From Larimichthys crocea (lineage: Eukaryota > Chordata > Actinopteri > Sciaenidae): a stretch of DNA of 64,000 nucleotides. Position numbers and translations under genes: made by a program. The notes under the pieces were generated by a model. It searched no databases and had not been told where the DNA came from. It saw only the letters and a program-made list of their open reading frames with translations. The first letter of the stretch is position 1. Every line of letters begins with the position of its first letter. Below, piece by piece: positions 58,444 to 64,000 of the stretch. The stretch lies in contig NC_040032.1 in NCBI RefSeq assembly GCF_000972845.2, positions 5,413,073 to 5,477,072 of the forward strand, read 5' to 3'.

Positions 58444-59270
58444 TGTCCAGTGTGTCAAATTAAGGGAACTATTTGCAGAATATGGGAAAAATGTGTAAAT
58501 GTATGTTTTCATTAGTGTGCAATCATTATGTTTTGTCACCTTAGAATGAGCCATTTATATCTACAGACACTGTAGACAAAGAGTCTGTAGTGTTAATATG
58601 CCATGTTTCTTCAGTAGCCCATGGACAAACAAACTAAACACTGGCTCTAGATATGGCCTTTTTTTCATTTTTTTGCTATGGTTACAAAAAGCCTGAAGCC
58701 TGAACCCAGCTGGGTATGGGTTGGTCACGTTGTAGCCAGAACGCTGTTTAGGTTCATTCTCCGCGTGGGTTTCAGAAGCAGAACATTTTGTTCGCCAAAC
58801 TTCGTTAACTTGCTAATATTTGTCATCTTTCCCTGGTGTTTGTGCTTCTAAATATGTAAATCTGCTACGTAGTTAAATTGTTTTTTGATAAGAAGTTTGC
58901 ATAGGGTGTTTTATTTTGAAAATCGACTGGATTCTCTTTGCCGTTTCTGTGCCTGACTTCCAGCCAGCTCGATCTGCTCTGTGCTGATTGACGTGGCAGG
59001 CCGTGGCATCCATCAAAAATAGAACAGCCACGTGTCCATGGCAGAGCAGAGTGGGGAGCTGCTCCTGGGGTGCTTCTGAAACACACCAAGGCGCTTCTGG
59101 TGAAGTTACAAACATTGTCTAGAACAGCTACGATTAGCTCAGTGCAGCCATGGCTCATCTGGGATACGTCAGGTGATTAAACACTAATGAAAACATAGTT
59201 ATGCATATTATTTTCCATTTCTGTCATGATCTGTAAATAGAGCCCATTAAATTTTATATGTTGGACTTTT
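58444..59270. mobile_element. long-TIR (fold-back) MITE of a common teleost family
   Basis: The left arm runs from gtccagtgtgtcaaattaag to gtatgttttcattagtgt (about 58444-58525). The reverse complement of 59180-59260 reads agtccaacatataaaattta and on to aactatgttttcattagtgt. The two arms are therefore an imperfect inverted repeat of about 85 bp. Between them lie caccttagaatgagccattt-atatctac and actaaacactggctctagat, hallmarks of an abundant fish repeat whose ends read gtccagtgtgtaggattta. The centre also holds a separate module (58906-59135) found again, inverted, at 63101-63280, which suggests nesting or a composite element. Confidence 0.7.
58906..59135 (+). repeat. dispersed repeat module, copy 1 (inverse of 63101-63280)
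   Basis: Shares gtgttttattttgaaaatcg, tttctgtgcctgacttccag, ctcgatctgctctgtgctga and acattgtctagaacagctac-ga with the reverse complement of 63101-63280. Copy 1 is longer by about 50 bp in the middle. Confidence 0.8.
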
Positions 59271-59553
59271 TAAATAAGTCCTAAATTCCCTAAATACATT
59301 ACAATGTAGTTAGTAAACCAAAATAAACCAAAAATGTACATTCATCTAAATCAGTAGCATATCAACTGAGTCAATACTTTTAAAGCTCTTTGGCTCTTAT
59401 ACATTTCTGAGCCTTAACTCCATAAAAACACAGCTGTAATTGTGTTCAGTATTGACAGATGACTCTGCAATATATCTTTGTCTTTGTAGTCATGATAAAG
59501 ACTGGACAAACAGGAGCCCTTTTGCACATGGTTTTGTTTACCTACATTATGTA

Positions 59554-59556
<3 letters not shown>

Positions 59557-59597
<41 letters not shown>
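59557..59597. repeat. (GT)20 microsatellite
   Basis: A 41-nt GT run. Confidence 0.95.
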
Positions 59598-59600
<3 letters not shown>

Positions 59601-60129
59601 TGTGTGTGGGATACATGATACTTACCAGTGGAAGAACACATTGTACCCTCATTGACTCACACCCTGTTAGATGGGCTGGCTTGACATTATTATGAGGTGA
59701 TACCTTCTTTTCATGTGTCACTTCATGTTTTGGCTCCTGAGCCGCTGACATCCAAACCAGGAGCTCACCTTAAATGTCACCACACTTAAGATAGAGCGAT
59801 GACACCTAGAGATTTGACAGGCAGGGTAGGAATTGCACTAAACTATAGCACTAGATTTAAATATGATCTTATGTCTCTTTTAAAACTCTTTGCATGGTTG
59901 TTTCAACTCTTTTGAAGTGATATCAGTCAAGCCAAGCTCTCAGATTGTATTAGCTGGATGACTTCTGATATGATATCAACTCTCTTTTTTTTTTTTTTTG
60001 CTCTAAATGTACTCAGGTTTTCAGTTTTGGTACACATATCATTTACTCAGTGTCTAAATGTTGGCTGCGTATCACTCACGTCTTCTTTTCATGTTCTTGT
60101 TTTTGGCCTTATTCTCTTTTCACCTCTTT

Positions 60130-60133
60130 TGTT

Positions 60134-60173
<40 letters not shown>
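60130..60173. repeat. (TTTC)11 microsatellite
   Basis: About eleven TTTC tetramers followed by T-rich sequence. Confidence 0.95.
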
Positions 60174-61589
60174 TTCTTTTTTTTTACATCCCTGTGTTGC
60201 TAAAGCAGAGTCACAGCTAGAGGCCAAACACCAACAGAGTCATTAAACTAAATGTAATAAAGCCCATATTAGAATAAACAAAGCTAAGAACATCCAACTG
60301 CAACAGCAGCAGTGTATTATTCTACTGACTGGTTATCACATTATAGACCTGGCAATCAGTTTTTGCCTGGAAAATATATTTTTATTACTAGCAACAAATC
60401 CTTTGAAAAGACAAAACCAGCAATCAATTGACCCTAGTAACAAGTATTGAGTGTGTGATTGATCTGTATCTGATGTAGCTATAGAGCTCCATACTACAGT
60501 GCCTAGTTGTTATTGTTGTTCTTTAGCCTTTTTCCTAAGAGAACCATTAATGCAGTTTTAACACGTTGTTTTTTGTCTTTTAATGAAGTTTGACAGTAAC
60601 AAAAACTACAGCCGTATCCTTTGATAATGCAATAACACCACCCACCAATGTAATAAGACACTGTAGTTGCTTTTAACGTTACATAACAGAAACAACCAGC
60701 CCAGTGTCTCCGGTATGAAACCTATTCTCCCTGTGAAAGTGTGTGTGTCTCTTGTGTGTCTTTGTCTCTCTCTTTTCTCTCCTTTCTCCCCTGCCAGTTG
60801 ACTGGCCGGGCCTGTTTGTTCAGTATCAGATATCAGCCTGATACCAGGCCAAAACAGGGTTCAATTATTTGCCACTTTGTCCTCACAGAAAGATAGTAGA
60901 ATTTTGGATTTATATTACACAGTTTCCTCCATTGATCCCGCACTGGTGGGTCTAAATCGGCCATTCACAGACAGACATGGATCAGATCTGTGCTTTTTAT
61001 TAGATGAATGGATGCAGCATCTGCTGTGAAAACAGCTCATAATCACTGGGATCTTGACATCAATTGATCTGGAAGACCAAGGATCCAGGGGTAGTTGCGT
61101 TTATCTGCACAGAATAAGCCACAAGTCCAAACCTTAAGTGTGTAAATATCCAGGGAAATGTATTTGCATGTTTCCCCTTTTAAGAAAGCAGCATTAGAGG
61201 AAGAGGAGAAAGTGGAATGGATGGAAGACAATAGGAGTCGAGGGATGATGTATAAATTACAGGAGAAAGAGAGGAGTAAAGAATTAAGTTTTTATGCATC
61301 AGCCAATTCGATGTTTAATTGTGTAGTATTGTATAATAACTCATATTTAGATATTTTAGAGTACACCAGAATTGTTTCAATGAGTCAAAATTGACAGTGG
61401 TGCCACAGTAAAATCACACTAATTCTAGCTCCATAAGTGATTGTGTCTTATTCTTCACCTGTTTCCATCTGTTATTATGAAAATAATTTATTTAATTGTT
61501 CCTGTTATTTTCATATTCTATTTGTAACTGTGCTGGCAACACACGTGAAATGTCACTGTAGTGAAGATTACTGAATTAAATAGTGGCAG

Positions 61590-61740
61590 CTGTTGTTATG
61601 ATGACGGTAGTAGTGGTGATGATAATGGGGATGATAATGATAATGATGAGGATGATGATGTCGACGATGATCACAGTGCCGCTTGATGCGACGGCAGTGA
61701 CGGAGGATGATGATAATAACTGAGTGGTATGATAATGAGG
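61590..61740. repeat. GAT/GATAAT-rich cryptic simple sequence
   Basis: About 150 nt of gatgataatgataatgatga-like trinucleotide sequence with point changes, likely a decayed (GAT)n microsatellite. A poly-His/Tyr frame on - results from it. Confidence 0.75.
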
Positions 61741-63100
61741 CGTTGAGGATGGGAGCTAAACAGAGAGTGAAAGGTTGTTTTGTTTTGTTGTTGTGATCAG
61801 CGAAGCACTTCACCTTTTCACAAAAAGGTCACGACTCCACCAGGCGAGAGTGTGAATCATCGCAGTGCGTGTGTTACTATGCAAAACACAGAGCTGTTTC
61901 GGAAAATGGTGTGTGAGTGTGTGCGTGTTCTGCCCAGTGTGTCAAATTTCCTCCTGCTTTCTCGGGTGTGGTGTCTCCCGGCCTTGATAGCAAGTGTGTG
62001 TTTAATGCGTATCTGCCTTATTTTGTGCGATTCTTTTGTTATCTATTAGCTCTTGGAGTATCCAGATGTTTCATGCGGGCCTGTGTGTGTGTGTGTGCAC
62101 AGAGTGTATTTGAGTCTTTATTGGTTCACAGTGGGTCGAGCAGAGTTCCTGACCCCATTTCCTGCTGTTGTTGACAGAGAGACATTCAGGCCTGAGGCTC
62201 CAGAGAACCAGACACTGCCTGGAGGAGCTTCCTGTCACCGCTGCCTACAACCACTTGATTTGTCATTGTTTTGATTGCATTTTTTTGGCACTTTTTTGGC
62301 ATTCGTCAACTCTGATTCAATTTTTCTGGACCACAAGGTCAGGACCTGACATTAGGGAGAGCCCCAGACATGAGAAGGGCGTCCTGATAATTCCTGTTGT
62401 CATGAAAAGTAGAGAACTTTGTAGTTAGTCACGGGGCAAGCATAGACAGTTTTAGAAATGACCAGTTTGTATGGTCACTGGTGGAGGATTATGGACTTTA
62501 AAGTGACTTCATTACCATGGTATACAACACTGAAACAAATGTGGGTGATAGTAGGTGGCAATTTAACAATGATCATGTTTAAATGTCATCTAACCGACCC
62601 CTTGTGAGAAATATAAAGTGATGTATTACTGTATGTGGCCATGGGAGAGAAAGAAAGCACGCATGGACATGAAAAGAGAAGTAAAAGTGAAACTTTTCTT
62701 TTGGCCCTTGACAGTGGTCAGATGACAGCGGTTTCATATTAAAAGGTCCCGCATGGGTTGAAACCATATTAGTACACCTGGATAGTATCTATTCAGCCCA
62801 CACATTGTTTATAACACATGTTCATCAGAAAGTTCCCACTGAAACATTCAAGAATTTTAATTATTACTTTTCTGACCTCTTTTACATCTCAACCTTGTTG
62901 CAGCATTTGCAGATTTAGTCACTTCGGTGTGTTAATATATTTAGCATATTTTTTCTTGATCAATCTTAATTCAATGATGAATACAATTTGAAAAAATATA
63001 ATAATCTTTATTTTAGGCCTTGTGATACCCTTTTCTGTTTTGTCCAGTTTTCAGGAAACTTTTTCCTGACTTGGAATATGTTCATTTCAGTAGAAGTAGT

Positions 63101-63280
63101 TGCCGGAGTTGATCGTGGCCATTCTAGACAATGATTGTGATCGGTGATTTATAGGCAGCTGTTCTATTTTTGCTGGACGCCGTGACCATCTGCATCAAGC
63201 AGTACAGAGCAGATCGAGTTGGCCGAAAGTCAGACACAGAAATGACATAGAAAATGCAGTCAATTTTCAAAATAAAACAC
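63101..63280 (-). repeat. dispersed repeat module, copy 2 (inverted relative to 58906-59135)
   Basis: The reverse complement reads gtgttttattttgaaaattg, tttctgtgtctgactttcgg, ctcgatctgctctgtactgc and ccagcaaaaatagaacagct, then cattgtctagaatggccacg. About 85% of positions agree with copy 1 over the aligned parts by eye. No flanking duplications are obvious. Confidence 0.8.
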
Positions 63281-64000
63281 TTAAAAACAGCCAAAAGAGA
63301 AACTATTTAATTACATAGCCTACTTGTTCATGGTGCACGCACATAAATCAAGGGAAAATGACCAAATCTGTTCACATGGTATGGCAGGCAAAGCGCTCCG
63401 CTTCTTACTCACCTGGTGGGGTATGAATCTGCATGGAGAATGGACCACAGGGTGAGAGTGAGAGACAAACTCTTGTTGGTTGGAGGTGTATGCATGTGAC
63501 ACAAACCTTTCTATACAGTTAGAAAGACTGGGGGTTTGAGTCAATCTTCTTTTAATAAATACAGTTAAAGGATCTAATTTCTTCCATTATGCAGAAAAAA
63601 ATCCCTTCAGGTGTTTATTCAGAATACCTTAAAGGACAGAAGATCAAAAATAAAACTGCTGTTACAGCTGAAATAAAACTGTTAATGTCCAAAAGCTTCT
63701 GTCTTCATTTTGGTTGATGCAGCTGGTAATGTTGTAAACGAGCCATTAAGTAATAACATACTTGAGGTTGTGCCGTATTCAGACAAGTGTTAACATTGTG
63801 TCAATATGCAGCCGCAACCCACAGGTGCCAGCAACCGCAGCACTCCATTGTGTATGTTTTTGCTTAATGAATTTGTCAATCAAGAGCTGGAATTATCAGC
63901 CATTAACAAGTCCAATGAATAGTTTTATTTCCAAGCTGTGTTTGAAACCAAACATGAAGCAAATTCTTTAAGACATTCAGACAAAGTTCTGCTGTTGTGT

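Larger units (their letters stand above)
45284..64000 (+). other. presumed jade intron or intergenic sequence to window end
   Basis: No exon was recognised. It holds microsatellites (46751-46815, 52363-52414, 53914-53957, 54865-54902, 55018-55073, 59557-59597, 60130-60173), CT-rich stretches at 47030-47180 and 51150-51370, purine-rich 52980-53090, repeats listed separately, and GAT-rich cryptic sequence at 61590-61740. Frames at 57431-57625, 57793-58053 and 61158-61394 look less repetitive than most but match no family known to me. Whether this part still lies inside jade2 depends on where its next exon is. Confidence 0.45.

Noticed and set aside
1..64000. CRISPR arrays, rRNA, canonical tRNA genes, bacterial operons, integrated viral genomes
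   Set aside because: No regularly spaced direct repeats, rRNA cores, complete tRNA cloverleafs, Shine-Dalgarno-led gene series, or viral gag/pol/env-type sequences were seen; the sequence is eukaryotic throughout.

Overview
This window looks like teleost fish nuclear DNA. It is AT-leaning and intron-dense in character. It has more than twenty long (CA/TG)n and other microsatellites, and remnants of repeat families typical of fish: an L2-clade LINE, a Tc1-like transposase, a tRNA-headed SINE, and hAT-like and fold-back MITEs. There are no bacterial-style operons, rRNA genes, CRISPR arrays or phage modules. Most open frames of 60-190 codons are translated repeats (poly-TH, poly-CV, S/L-rich) and were left out.

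One protein-coding gene is recognisable, on the + strand: a JADE-family gene, most likely jade2 (PHF15). Two coding exons are visible. The first (1436-1521) enters in phase 1 and ends in phase 0 with ...KKPSE. The second (25944-26101) continues VFRTD... through [14 protein letters not shown] to IPEPVV. They are separated by a 24.4-kb intron. The exon carrying the start codon must lie upstream of the window. The exons for the rest of the EPL1-like region, the PHD fingers and the C-terminus were not found in the 38 kb downstream, so they probably lie beyond 64000. JADE proteins are scaffold subunits of the HBO1 (KAT7)-ING4/5-MEAF6 histone acetyltransferase complex, so the window is essentially the 5' intronic part of a chromatin-regulator gene.

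Layout: 1-1435 intron; 1436-1521 exon; 1522-25943 intron with a non-autonomous hAT-like element flanked by an 8-bp target-site duplication (9257-9789), an L2 LINE fragment (about 13545-14170), fish interspersed repeats (15440-15608, 18945-19115), a fold-back element (19372-19532), a 630-bp polypyrimidine block (21570-22204), a YADD-bearing LINE fragment (about 24810-25010) and an exact 50-bp tandem duplication (25032-25135); 25944-26101 exon; 26102-64000 presumed intron with a MITE (29262-29550), a degenerate GACT-rich minisatellite (34485-35880), a possible Z-DNA tract (41533-41630), a speculative three-exon small gene (43476-45283), a decayed antisense Tc1 transposase (44005-44290), a fold-back MITE pair (about 48526-49015 and 52152-52525), a SINE (55467-55650) and a long-TIR MITE (58444-59270) holding a module repeated in inverse orientation at 63101-63280.

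I found no convincing new multi-gene system. The items most worth checking are a possible cassette exon inside the jade intron whose phases match the flanking exons (18382-18560), the hypothetical small gene at 43476-45283, the intact hAT-like insertion, and several unique blocks that read like conserved non-coding elements.
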